A stretch of 64,000 nucleotides of DNA from PALSA-612 sp963846915. GTDB lineage: Bacteria > Actinomycetota > Thermoleophilia > Gaiellales > Gaiellaceae. This document shows, piece after piece, positions 41,018 to 48,962 of this stretch. The position numbers were made by a program, and so were the translations under genes. The stretch spans positions 992,001 through 1,056,000 of the forward strand of contig CAWJXV010000009.1 in the NCBI GenBank assembly GCA_963846915.1, written 5' to 3'. Positions within the stretch are counted from its first letter, which is position 1. The number at the start of each line of letters is the position of its first letter. Below the pieces are notes generated by a model. The model made no database searches. It was not told the DNA's origin and worked only from the letters and a program-made list of their open reading frames with translations.

Positions 41018-41160
41018 TGTCTTGCTCCTTTCGGGGGTGTGGTGCTTCATGCCCACACGACCCGTGGAGCAGGGGGGTCCTTGCGCCTCTTGTTCGCACT
41101 CGCGACAGTCCGTGCGTGTCGGGCGCGACACTCGGGCGATCCACCGCCGCCCGTTCGCGG

Positions 41161-42762
41161 CTATTCCTTGAGGTACTGGTGGACGAAGGCGATCGCCATG
41201 CTGCCGTCGCCAACCGCCGCAGCCACGCGCTTGATCGGGCTCGAGCGCACGTCGCCGCAGGCGAAGACGCCGGGGACGCTCGTCTCGAGCAGGAAGGGGT
41301 CGCGCTCGAGCGGCCAGCGGCCGGTCGCGCGCACGTCGGCTCCGGTCAGGACGTAGCCACGCGCGTCGAGCACGATCTCCTCGGGCAGCCAGCCGGTGTC
41401 GGCGTCGGCGCCGATGAAGATGAAGAGGCCGCCCGAGGCGTGTCGTGCGGTCGTGTCGGTCGAGCGGTTCCTGATGTCGATCGCCTCGAGCGATTCGTCG
41501 CCGTGGACGGCGGTGACCTCACTCTGGAGGGCGACGTGGATGTTCGATTTCGACCCGACCTGCTCGACGAGGTAGTTGGACATGCTCTTCCCGAGCGAGT
41601 CGCCGCGGCAGACGAGCGTCACGTTCCTCGCATGGTTGGCGAAGAAGAGCGCCGCCTGGCCGGCCGAGTTGCCGGCGCCGACGATGTGAACGTCGAGCCC
41701 GTGCGTGGCCGGGGCCTCGCTGCGCACGGCGCCGTAGTAGATGCCCTTGCCGACGAGCCGCTCGAAGTCGGGAATGGGGAGGTGCCGCCACGTGACTCCG
41801 GTGGCGACGATGATCGTCCGCGTCCGGATGACGTCGCCGCCGTCGAGGATGACGGTGCGTGACGCGGGGTCGATGCCGGTGATCGATCGCGTCACCAGGA
41901 TCTCGGCACCGAGCCGTTTAGCCTGCTGGAGGGCTCGCCGGCCGAGCTCGTCGCCCGAGACACCGGACGGGAAGCCGAGGTAGTTCTCGATCCGCGAGGA
42001 CGTCCCGGCCTGGCCGCCGGGAGCCTCCCGCTCGATCACGATCGTGCGGAGGCCCTCCGAGGCTCCGTAGACGGCGGCTGCGAGGCCGGCCGGGCCGCCG
42101 CCGATCACAACCGTGTCGCACTCGCCGTCCGAGGGTTGCGTCTGGAGGCCAAGACCGTCCGCGACCTGGCGGAGCGTCGGCGCCGCGATCGTCCGGCCGT
42201 CGGCGAAACGGATCTCCGTCGGCTCGAGGCCCGCTTGCTCGGTCCAGACGAACGTGATCTCGTTGCGGTCGAGGAACTGCCGCAGATCCGAGCACACGCT
42301 GTCGTAGCGCGCACCGACAACGAACGCGCGGGGAGGAGGCGGCTCGGCCACGATGTGCTGGAGGCCGCCGATGCGTCCACGTGCGATCTCGCCCACCTTC
42401 ACGGCCACGTCGGGGACCGTCGCGGCGACCGCGTGGTAGTCGTGCGCCTCGATCCGCATGATCCGCGAGGGCTCGGCGGCGCGGTACCCGGCCGGGAACG
42501 GCATCCCGAGCGTGAGCGGGACCTCGCCGAAGATGTCGCCCTGGACGCGGTGTCCGAGCACCCGTTCGACTCCGTCGAGGATCTTGACGACCTCGATGTG
42601 GCCCTCGAGCATCGCGAACAACGCTCGCTCGTCGCCCTCGTTCACGGCGTACTCGCCCGCACGGAGCTGGATGTCCGCCGACACGCGCGAGAGTCGCTCC
42701 CGCTCGGCCTCGGGCACGGCAGAGAACAGCGGAATCGCGACGATCTCGTCCGGGGTCACCAT
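41161..42762 (-). CDS. Thioredoxin-reductase-like flavoprotein with N-terminal cNMP-binding domain
   Basis: The 533-aa protein starts with a cyclic-nucleotide-binding-type domain (about 1-130): IPLFSAVPEAERERLSRVSADIQLRAGEYAVNEGD and GDIFGEVPLTLGMPFPAGYRA. A glutaredoxin-like segment follows near 140-215 (YDSVCSDLRQFLDRNEITFVWTE). The FAD/NAD part from about 217 has VVIGGGPAGLAAAVYGASEGLR, GGQAGTSSRIENYLGFPSGVSG, VHIVGAGNSAGQAALFFANHAR and PGVFACGDVRSSPIKRVAAAVGDG. The CxxC of real thioredoxin reductases is missing. The paralogue at 59863 lacks the cNMP domain. A hairpin lies upstream, between it and the SnoaL fragment. Confidence 0.88.
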   Translation of the reverse strand: MVTPDEIVAIPLFSAVPEAERERLSRVSADIQLRAGEYAVNEGDERALFAMLEGHIEVVKILDGVERVLGHRVQGDIFGEVPLTLGMPFPAGYRAAEPSRIMRIEAHDYHAVAATVPDVAVKVGEIARGRIGGLQHIVAEPPPPRAFVVGARYDSVCSDLRQFLDRNEITFVWTEQAGLEPTEIRFADGRTIAAPTLRQVADGLGLQTQPSDGECDTVVIGGGPAGLAAAVYGASEGLRTIVIEREAPGGQAGTSSRIENYLGFPSGVSGDELGRRALQQAKRLGAEILVTRSITGIDPASRTVILDGGDVIRTRTIIVATGVTWRHLPIPDFERLVGKGIYYGAVRSEAPATHGLDVHIVGAGNSAGQAALFFANHARNVTLVCRGDSLGKSMSNYLVEQVGSKSNIHVALQSEVTAVHGDESLEAIDIRNRSTDTTARHASGGLFIFIGADADTGWLPEEIVLDARGYVLTGADVRATGRWPLERDPFLLETSVPGVFACGDVRSSPIKRVAAAVGDGSMAIAFVHQYLKE

Positions 42763-42813
42763 GAGCGCAGCATTGCACCTGCGAGCTCGTCCGCAACGGG
42801 CAGTAGCCGGCCG

Positions 42814-42855
42814 ACCGCCGGAAGGGCCTTTCGGGGGTAGGGCCCTTCCGGCGGT
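42814..42855. promoter_or_regulatory. Long hairpin in a divergent promoter region
   Basis: A perfect 15-bp stem (ACCGCCGGAAGGGCC and its complement, loop of 12 nt) lies between two divergent genes starting at 42762 and 42899. A simple terminator is unexpected there; a small RNA, leader or DNA-binding site are options. Confidence 0.5.
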
Positions 42856-42898
42856 GTCCGCCGACGTATGATCGGCGCCCAGCGCCGAAGGAGGAGAG

Positions 42899-43211
42899 AT
42901 GGATCACACCGACGCGATGCGCCGCGCTTACGACCTGCTCAACGCGGGCGATCTGGACGGGTTCGCCGAGCTCCTGTCCGACGACTTCGTCGAGCACGAG
43001 GCGACACCGGGCCTGGAGCCGACGAAGGCAGGCGTGGTGCAGTTCTTCGCTATGTACCGGGCCGGCTTCCCCGATCTGCGTTTCGAGCCGCAGAAGTTCT
43101 TCTCGAACGGAGACACGGTCGCCGTGTACTTCCGGTCGACGGGAACCCACTCGGGCGAGTTCATGGGCATGCCGGCCACCGGGAAGAGCATCGACGTGCA
43201 CGCACCGGGGG
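42899..43211 (+). pseudogene. SnoaL-like (ester cyclase type) gene, 5' part, interrupted by the island
   Basis: AAGGAGG lies 6 nt before ATG 42899. The first about 104 residues read MRRAYDLLNAGDLDGFAELLSDDFVEHEATPGL, FFAMYRAGFPDLRFEPQKFF, FRSTGTHSGEFMGMPATGKSIDVHAPG, a SnoaL-like NTF2 fold. After GKSIDVHAPG the reading frame turns into RNRPAERR-type nonsense. The missing C-terminus, VDIVRFDDDGVGREHWGVFDAM.., is found about 4.1 kb away at 47302-47418 in the same orientation. The gene is therefore broken by the inserted DNA. Confidence 0.8.
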
Positions 43212-43606
43212 ACGGAAACCGCCCGGCGGAGCGTCGAGTCTCGCTCGCGCCGCTGTTTAGATGTGGCGAGCCTGCTTACCCGAGGGCTCGCAGGCTCGCG
43301 GAGAGACCAAGGCGCTGTCGGATGCTGAGCCACCCGCCACCCTTCCGGCGTTGCGCGGCACTGTCACGGCCGCGGAGAAGCAAGCGACCGGGGTCCGGCA
43401 GATCCGCCTCGGTTCGGCCCTGCGTCGGCTATTAGCGGTAGATGTCACCCACCGCACGGGGCACTGCAAGCTGCCCCGGACGACCAAATCACCGGCGGAG
43501 TCGGCGTCGAGATAGCGGGAGGCGTGATGGGAGATGTGCTGCCGAGTCGGCTGTACGTGACGGTCCAGGTGTAGGTGCCGTCACTTGTGGCTGAGCCGGT
43601 GCCCTG
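43212..43606. other. Left end of the island, no firm gene
   Basis: About 395 nt after the left junction. On the minus strand at about 43455-43600 the reading SATSDGTYTWTVTYSRLGS looks like a remnant of a secreted Ig-like repeat, but it is short and not bounded by a start. A plus-strand frame from ATG 43261 to 43515 has 84 codons with mixed codon use and no family match. I see no promoter or RNA gene. Confidence 0.4.
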
Positions 43607-44398
43607 CTAGTGGAAGGTGAGCCTGATCTGCCGCACGAGGCCGTCAGGGCCGACGGTCATCTGCAACTGGAGACCGTTGTGGAAGCCGGCAGGCGCAAAG
43701 GCCCGGTGAGGGCCCATAGCGTCGTTGCCGGTTCGCAGGGCGGCGATGATGCGCAGGATCGTGTCGTCGGTCGGTGCTTCGCCTGGATCCGTGTTGAGGT
43801 TCGGGATCGTGCCGGTGTAGACGGTGGTGCCGTCCGGCTGCGAGCTCTGCGTGAGTGCGGTCACGAGCGACAGGATCCGGCCGGCGGCGTTGCCCGCGAC
43901 GTTGTTGTGGGCGAGTTCGACGTCCGGGCCGACCTTTGGCCCGACGCCGGATTCGCTCGCGTAGTGCAGCCAGGTCCCGTCCGCCTGCTCCACGTAGGCG
44001 GCTCCGTCGATCAGGGTGAGCGCCTGGTTGGGGCCGAAATCGCTCTTGTCCCCGCGCGTCACTGCGATGGAGTCGCCGTTCCACTGCGTCGTGTCGAGAG
44101 TGTAGGAGGAGCCGCTGTGGCTGACCTCACCGGTGATCGTCCCAGAGCTGGCCGCCGCTGTCGCCACGAGCGCCTTCTTCGCCGCCGCGTAGGCGCTCGA
44201 CGGCGATGCCGCGCTGAGCGTCAGGCCGAGCACGACGGCAACGGTCGCGGCGGCGACCACCGCGAGGGTCGGGAGTCCGAGGCGAAGCGACCGACGCTGC
44301 GTCACGCGCGAGTGTGGGCTGCGGCGGCCGAGGTCGCGGTCGATCGCGTCCAGCAGCTGGCTACGGAACAGGCGAAGTTCTTCAGGGATGTCGTTCAT
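43607..44398 (-). CDS. Membrane-anchored partner of the ECF sigma factor (possible anti-sigma or envelope protein)
   Basis: ATG 44398 overlaps the natural sigma-factor stop (ATGA). The 263-aa product starts with a cytosolic NDIPEELRLFRSQLLDAIDRDLGRRS and one membrane span (about 50-75: LRLGLPTLAVVAAATVAVVLGLTLSAAS), followed by an extracytoplasmic part (GTITGEVSHSGSSYTLDTTQWNG, GAAYVEQADGTWLHYASESG, NGLQLQMTVGPDGLVRQIRLTFH). The order, overlap and topology fit a sigma-associated membrane protein. A classical zinc anti-sigma HxxxCxxC motif is absent, so the anti-sigma role is inference. Confidence 0.65.
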   Translation of the reverse strand: MNDIPEELRLFRSQLLDAIDRDLGRRSPHSRVTQRRSLRLGLPTLAVVAAATVAVVLGLTLSAASPSSAYAAAKKALVATAAASSGTITGEVSHSGSSYTLDTTQWNGDSIAVTRGDKSDFGPNQALTLIDGAAYVEQADGTWLHYASESGVGPKVGPDVELAHNNVAGNAAGRILSLVTALTQSSQPDGTTVYTGTIPNLNTDPGEAPTDDTILRIIAALRTGNDAMGPHRAFAPAGFHNGLQLQMTVGPDGLVRQIRLTFH

Positions 44399-44950
44399 GG
44401 GTGTTGTCCTCCGAGGGTGTACTGGAGTTGGCGGAGTAGGCGTGAGACGCGAAGCCGCCGCGGCCTGAGGCGTGCACTCCAGGTGAGCCGCGATTTCCCG
44501 GTAGGGACGTTCCTCGATCACCCGCAACCTGAGGAGTTCGCGATCCTCCTGCGGCAGCGACGCAAGCGCTCGACGCTCAACTTCCGAGAGTGACAGGCGT
44601 TCGTGAACAGCATCGAGTTCGGTTTCCCCGGCGGCCAGGCGAGGAAGGCCCAAGCGTCGGCGGCCACTGTCCTCGATGCGCCGCTTTCGGAGCGACTCGC
44701 GCAGGACGTTCTGCGCGATTCCGAGTAGCCAGGGAAACGCCGACCCGTGCTCCTCATCGCGGAACCGACTCCGACGTAGCCAGGCGCGTGCGAAGACTTC
44801 GGCTGTCAGATCGGCGGCATGCTCACCGATCTTGGCGCGTGCCCACGCAAGAACCTCCCTCACGTGCCGGTCGTAGACCTCCGCGAACGCGTCGCGAGAA
44901 CCTGCTCGAAGCAGGTCCGCGTCAGAGGCCCTGGCGAAACGACGTCTCAC
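44395..44950 (-). pseudogene. ECF-type RNA polymerase sigma factor with a one-base frameshift
   Basis: From about GTG 44950 the protein has sigma region 2 (DAFAEVYDRHVREVLAWARAKIGEHAADLTAEVFARAWLRRSRF and GSAFPWLLGIAQNVLRESLRKRR) and region 4 (ALASLPQEDRELLRLRVIEERPYREIAAHLECTPQAA). After CTPQAA an extra G in the GCCGCGG run near 44454-44462 shifts the frame; corrected, it ends RVSRLLRQLQYTLGGQHP and TGA, overlapping the next ATG. As written, the frame instead runs on through the downstream gene as one 478-codon fusion. Either a real fusion mutation or an assembly error is possible. Confidence 0.7.
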
Positions 44951-45099
44951 AGCCAGTACATGCCGACTCGGCGAAAAGTGTGTCACGCTCCAGACCGCGT
45001 CGCAGTTTGTGGAAGTGCGACAGCCTCGCTTTCTGGATGTCATAGGGCTCTGTCGTGACCGCTGGGGACGATCGGGCCTCTGTCAACGAGAGGAGGTTC

Positions 45100-46110
45100 G
45101 TGGTGTTGTTTGCGGCGATCGATATCCACAAGCACGCGTTCCAGGCGGCGGTGCTCGATCCCGACAGTGGACAGGTGGTCGAGGAGCGCTTCTCGGCTGA
45201 TTGGGAGAGCCTGGCCCGCTGGGCTGAGCCCTGGCGGGGCCGGGTTGGGGTGGTGGCGATCGAGGCGACGACCGGCTGGCGTTGGGTGTGGCGCGAACTC
45301 GTTGCGCGTGGCTTCGAGGTGCGGCTGGCCGAGCCGCTGCAGGCTCGGGCGTTGCTCGGCCGGCGGCGAGAGCGCGAAGACGGATCGGCTTGACGCGCGC
45401 TGGCTGGCCCGTTTGGTGGCGAAGGAGATGCTGCCCGAGTCGTGGATCCCGCCCGAGGAGGTCCAACAGTTGCGGGATCGAACGCGGTTGCACAAGGCGC
45501 TGGCTGAGGACCGTCGCCGTTGAGGTCAGCGCTTGCACGCCTGCGTGCTGCACGAGGGCTGGCCCTGCTCAAAGCGAACCTGCTCCGGCCGCCGGGGTTG
45601 CGCTGGGCGGCGTCCTTGAAGCTGCCCGGACACGCTCGCTTGCAGGTCGACTCGCTGCTGGCGGTGATGGCGGCCCTTGAGGCGCAGCTGGACACGGTTG
45701 ATGCGAGAGCTACGCCGCTTCGCCCGAAGCGATGCTCGCTGCCTGGCGCTGCAGACGATCTACGGGATCGGGCCGATCCTTGCCTGCCACCTGCTGGCCG
45801 AGATCGGCGAGGCGAGCCGTTTTCAACGCGCCGACCAGATCACCCGCCTGGCCGGCCTCGACCCCGTCGTCGACGAATAAGGCGACAGCCGCCGCCGCGG
45901 CAAACTCGCCAAAGCGGCTCACCACACCTTCGCTGGGCACTCGTCGAGGCAGCGGTGCACGCCCACGACCAACCCACCCTGACATCGCTCTCTACCGCGC
46001 CACGCGCGCGAGGAGCAACACGGCCGTGGCCAGACTTGACGATCGCCCGCAAGATCGGCAAACGCGCCTACCACGCCCTCCGCGAACTCGACCGCCAGCT
46101 CCATTTTGGA
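45100..46110 (+). pseudogene. IS110-family transposase, frameshifted (copy 1)
   Basis: GTG 45100 has GAGGAGG just before it. The first frame reads VVLFAAIDIHKHAFQAAVLD.. with D8 of the DEDD catalytic set and E55 in VAIEATTGW. The frame then shifts near 45370, and TDRLDARWLARLVAKEMLPESWIP continues in another. A TGA replaces the expected Trp codon in EDRRRxGQRLHAC. Further pieces, RWAASLKLPGHARLQVDSLLAVMAALE, LALQTIYGIGPILACHLLAEIGEASRFQ and SPHLRWALVEAAVHAH, TIARKIGKRAYHALRELD, lie in three frames. No intact DEDD transposase is left. No left/right end sequences could be set with certainty. Confidence 0.8.
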
Positions 46111-46809
46111 TTGAGCCGTCTCGCGCCTCCCCGACTCGACACCCTGCGCCGCACACCACCGCGCGCCGAGATAGGTATGGGAAGCACCCCGCTATCGCCG
46201 CCCACGAGATCGCCACCAACCACTTGCCACCGGCAACGATCTCTAGATAAGTGGGAAAGCGACAGGAGGCGGGTGGCCGCGTGCCCGGCCCGATCCGGGC
46301 AGCCGAGTCGCCCGCCGCTCCACACCGGAGGTTAGGCTTCGGGGGCGCAGTGCGCAACCTCTCGGCGTCCGATCAACTGGCGAAAGGCGATCTTGGAGTC
46401 TGATCCGCTGGATCTGAGCAGCTCGTACTACTGAACGTTCGACCACGCTGCCCGTGTGGCGGCCGAGGTACGGCGCGCCAGGGTCCGCCGGGTAGAAGGT
46501 CACGCGCCGCCTCGCCAACTTCGTGCGTTCCTCCGCAAACTCCGGGCAGGGTTGAGAGGCGGCGCCGACCCGCCCGGGCAACCCAAAACCTCGGTTGCGT
46601 TCTCTCACACGAAGCAAGTGCTTGAGTGACGATCTCAACGCTTGCAGCGCTAGCGCATGGGAGCAGCCGGCGTTGCTCGGCATCGGCCCTCAATCGCGGG
46701 CAACGGCGAGAAGTTCCTCCAGATCGAGCGGTCGATCGTTGTGTGGTAGCGGGTCGGGTCGGGCACTCTGAGGGCGATCCCAGGTGAGTTCAAGCCCGTT
46801 CTGGTCAGG
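46111..46809. other. Stretch between the two IS110 copies, no recognised gene
   Basis: About 700 nt with lower GC than its surroundings. Long minus-strand frames cover 46243-46683, but I find no conserved motif. Near 46690-46790 a minus-strand reading ending in RPLDLEELLAVARD and TGA is protein-like and could be the end of a gene cut by the IS110 copy. A bridge-RNA-type non-coding region of IS110 elements could lie here or upstream of 45100, but the two copies do not share upstream sequence. Confidence 0.4.
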
Positions 46810-47301
46810 GTGGTGTTGTTTGCGGCGATCGATATCCACAAGCACGCGTTCCAGGCGGCGGTGCTCGATCCCGACAGTGGACAGGTGGTCGAGGAGCGCT
46901 TCTCGGCTGATGGGAGAGCCTGGCCCGCTGGGCGAGCCTGGCGGGGCCGGGTTGGGGTGGTGGCGATCGAGGCGACGACCGGCTGGCGTTGGGTGTGGCG
47001 CGAACTCGTTGCGCGTGGCTTCGAGGTGCGGCTGGCCGAGCCGCTGCAGGCTCGGGCGTTGCTCGGCCGGCGGCGGAGCGCGAAGACGGATCGGCTTGAC
47101 GCGCGCTGGCTGGCCCGTTTGGTGGCGAAGGAGATGCTGCCCGAGTCGTGGATCCCGCCCGAGGAGGTCCAACAGTTGCGGGATCGAACGCGGTTGCACA
47201 AGGCGCTGGCTGAGGACGTCGCCGTTGAGGTCAGCGCTTGCACGCCTGCGTGCTGCACGAGGGCTGGCCCTGCTCAAAGCGAACCTGCTCCGGCCGCCGG
47301 G
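46810..47301 (+). pseudogene. IS110-family transposase, truncated (copy 2)
   Basis: The sequence is identical to copy 1 from the first base of the start GTG through CGGCCGCCGGGG, about 490 bp, except for five one-base length changes and no substitution that I can find. Here the frame gives GRRRSAKTDRLDARWLARLV correctly, which copy 1 loses, but FSADGRAWPAGRAWRGR is out of step between two indels. The same TGA interrupts the RLHACVLHEGWPC segment. The copy stops at the island's right border, where the SnoaL C-terminus begins. Confidence 0.8.
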
Positions 47302-47418
47302 GGCGTCGACATCGTCCGCTTCGACGACGACGGCGTCGGGCGGGAACATTGGGGCGTCTTCGACGCGATGGGGATGATGCAGCAGCTCGGCGTCATCCCG
47401 TCCGGGCCGCCGGCCTAG
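47302..47418 (+). pseudogene. SnoaL-like gene, 3' part
   Basis: The frame reads GVDIVRFDDDGVGREHWGVF, DAMGMMQQLGVIPSGPPA and TAG. This is the C-terminus of SnoaL-like/ester cyclase proteins (..GVDI.R..DGK..EHW...D...ML.QLG) and complements the 5' part at 42899-43211. It has no own start and is read in frame with the truncated IS110 copy. Confidence 0.8.
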
Positions 47419-47423
47419 CGGGG

Positions 47424-48467
47424 CTAGGCGGGCTCGACCGCGCCGAGCCCCAGCCACGCGGCCAGGTCATCGAGTTCGGCCTGCACGGCCTTCGTGATCG
47501 TGCGCGTGAACTTCACGTCCTCGTGGATCGCGTGTACCCGCAAGACGGAGGCCTTGCGGTCGGCGGCGGCGTCGACCTTCCCGACGAGGCGGTCGCCGTG
47601 GAGCACGGGGAGCGCGAAGTAGCCCCAGCGGCGGTTGGCCGCGGGTTTGTACATCTCCAGGGTGTACTCGAAGTCGAACAGCTCCAGGGCGCGTGCCCGG
47701 TCGTAGACGAGCCGGTCGAACGGCGACAGCAGCGCGGTGCGTCCGTAGAGCTCCGTGTAAAGCAAGGCGGGGTCGACGCGCCACTCGCCCTTGACTTCCT
47801 CGACCACGGCCGGCTCTCCCGCCTCGCCGACGTCCACCGGCTCGATCGGCATCTTCGGCCCCTTCTTCCTGGCGATGCCGAGCGCGGAGAGCCGCCGCTC
47901 GTTCTTGATCCGGCGGGCCTCGTCGACCGGCGGGACGACGACGTCGGCCGGGTACACCCGCTCGGCCAGGTCCCACACCCGCTCACGCCCGATGCGCCCG
48001 GCGATCGCGACCTCACCTCGCATCATCAGGAACTCCAGCATCTGGGTGACGTTGCGGTTGTGGGTCCACCCGGTCGAGGCCCACGGCACCGCGCAGGTGT
48101 CGGGGATCGCGCGAGAGGTCGTCGGCCCGGAGGTGGCGAGGAGGTCGAGGATGTCGCACCGGAAGGAGTCGTTGTCGCGGAACCATGCACGCGAGCGAGG
48201 GTAGTCGGGGAAGTCGGCCGCGCCGGCAAGGCACAGGCCGAGGTCGCTCATCGGCCGGACCAGGGCGTCGCGTTCGAACAGCGTGCGTTCCTGCTCGAGC
48301 GCAAGCTGGAGCTGGGCGGGCTGGTACGCGGAGCCGAGGCGGCTCCAGGCGACGAGGTCGGCGCTGGGCGCGATCGCCGCGGTCGGGTCGATCTGCAGCA
48401 GGGTCAGCTGCTCCACGACCGCGAGCAGGTCGGTCGGCCGTCGCGCGTCGAGCAGTTGTGCGCGCAC
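47424..48467 (-). CDS. Winged-helix DNA-binding/YcaQ-like DNA glycosylase family protein
   Basis: The 347-aa protein has the YcaQ-like pattern: LLTLLQIDPTAAIAPSADLVAWSRLGSAY, SRAWFRDNDSFRCDILDLLATSGPTTSRAIP, WASTGWTHNRNVTQMLEFLMMRGEVAIAGRIGRERVWDLAERVYP, ending YRWGYFALPVLHGDRLVGKVDAAADRK-type sequence (RRWGYFALPVLHGDRLVGKVD). YcaQ/AlkZ-type glycosylases cut out cross-linked or alkylated bases. Codons upstream to 48512 (LSAHRLTKSQARRIA) also fit the family, so a rare CTG start there is possible; I list the first standard start, GTG 48467. It follows the VOC gene closely. Confidence 0.8.
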   Translation of the reverse strand: MRAQLLDARRPTDLLAVVEQLTLLQIDPTAAIAPSADLVAWSRLGSAYQPAQLQLALEQERTLFERDALVRPMSDLGLCLAGAADFPDYPRSRAWFRDNDSFRCDILDLLATSGPTTSRAIPDTCAVPWASTGWTHNRNVTQMLEFLMMRGEVAIAGRIGRERVWDLAERVYPADVVVPPVDEARRIKNERRLSALGIARKKGPKMPIEPVDVGEAGEPAVVEEVKGEWRVDPALLYTELYGRTALLSPFDRLVYDRARALELFDFEYTLEMYKPAANRRWGYFALPVLHGDRLVGKVDAAADRKASVLRVHAIHEDVKFTRTITKAVQAELDDLAAWLGLGAVEPA

Positions 48468-48521
48468 CGCGATGCGCCGGGCCTGCGATTTGGTGAGCCG
48501 GTGCGCGGACAGGAGCCGGCC

Positions 48522-48953
48522 CTAGTCCGAGAGCAGCGTCCCGCCCCACGACTCGGGATGGACGTCCTCGAGCGTCTCGGTGAACTGCCACCGGTGCCCC
48601 CACGGGTCGGCGGCGTCGTATTCGCGCTCGCCGTACTCGAAGTCGGTCGGCTCCTTGAGGATCGTCGCCCCGCGCTCCTTCGCGCGGGCGAAGTGGCCGT
48701 TGACGTCCTCGACGCGCACCTTGATCTGGTGCGTCACCTCCCCCTCCCGCGGCGGCACACGGCCGTGGCGGACGTCGCCGATGATCACCGCGCCGTCCTC
48801 GCCGATGCTCATCTGGGAGCGGTGGCTCTCGCCGATCCGGATCCGCTCGACGAACCCGAACGCTTCCGTGAGCCACGCGACCGCCTCCCGCACGTCCGGG
48901 TAGATGAGGACGGGGATGACGGTGGCCGACGGAATCGAACGGTTGTCGCGCAC
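48522..48953 (-). CDS. Glyoxalase/bleomycin-resistance (VOC) family protein
   Basis: The 143-aa protein has the VOC fold: SATVIPVLIYPDVREAVAWLTEAFGFVERIRIGESHRSQMSIGEDGAVIIGD, then GEVTHQIKVRVEDVNGHFARAKERGATILKEPTDFEYGEREYDAADPWGHRWQFTETL. The metal ligands H/E are in HQIKV and RWQFTE, as in YaeR/PhnB-like proteins. The role is unknown; members include lyases, dioxygenases and drug-binding proteins. It lies 9 nt after the MarR gene and ahead of the YcaQ-like gene, in one operon. Confidence 0.85.
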   Translation of the reverse strand: MRDNRSIPSATVIPVLIYPDVREAVAWLTEAFGFVERIRIGESHRSQMSIGEDGAVIIGDVRHGRVPPREGEVTHQIKVRVEDVNGHFARAKERGATILKEPTDFEYGEREYDAADPWGHRWQFTETLEDVHPESWGGTLLSD

Positions 48954-48962
48954 GGCGACAGA

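Larger units (their letters stand above)
43203..47301. mobile_element. About 4.1-kb insertion island splitting the SnoaL-like gene
   Basis: Two halves of one SnoaL-like gene flank the DNA: ..GKSIDVHAPG ends at about 43203-43211 and GVDIVRFDDD.. resumes at 47302. Both junctions carry CCGGGGG, so the exact borders are uncertain by about 8 bp. Inside are a partly shifted ECF sigma factor with a membrane partner, a damaged IS110-type transposase (45100-46110), a stretch without genes and a second, truncated copy (46810-47301) that ends at the right junction. No clear inverted repeats or target duplication are seen, as usual for IS110 elements. Low-coverage assembly or chimera is possible. Confidence 0.65.

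Noticed and set aside
43257..43487. Minus-strand 76-codon frame at the island's left end as a gene
   Set aside because: No motif, no ribosome site, and irregular codon use.
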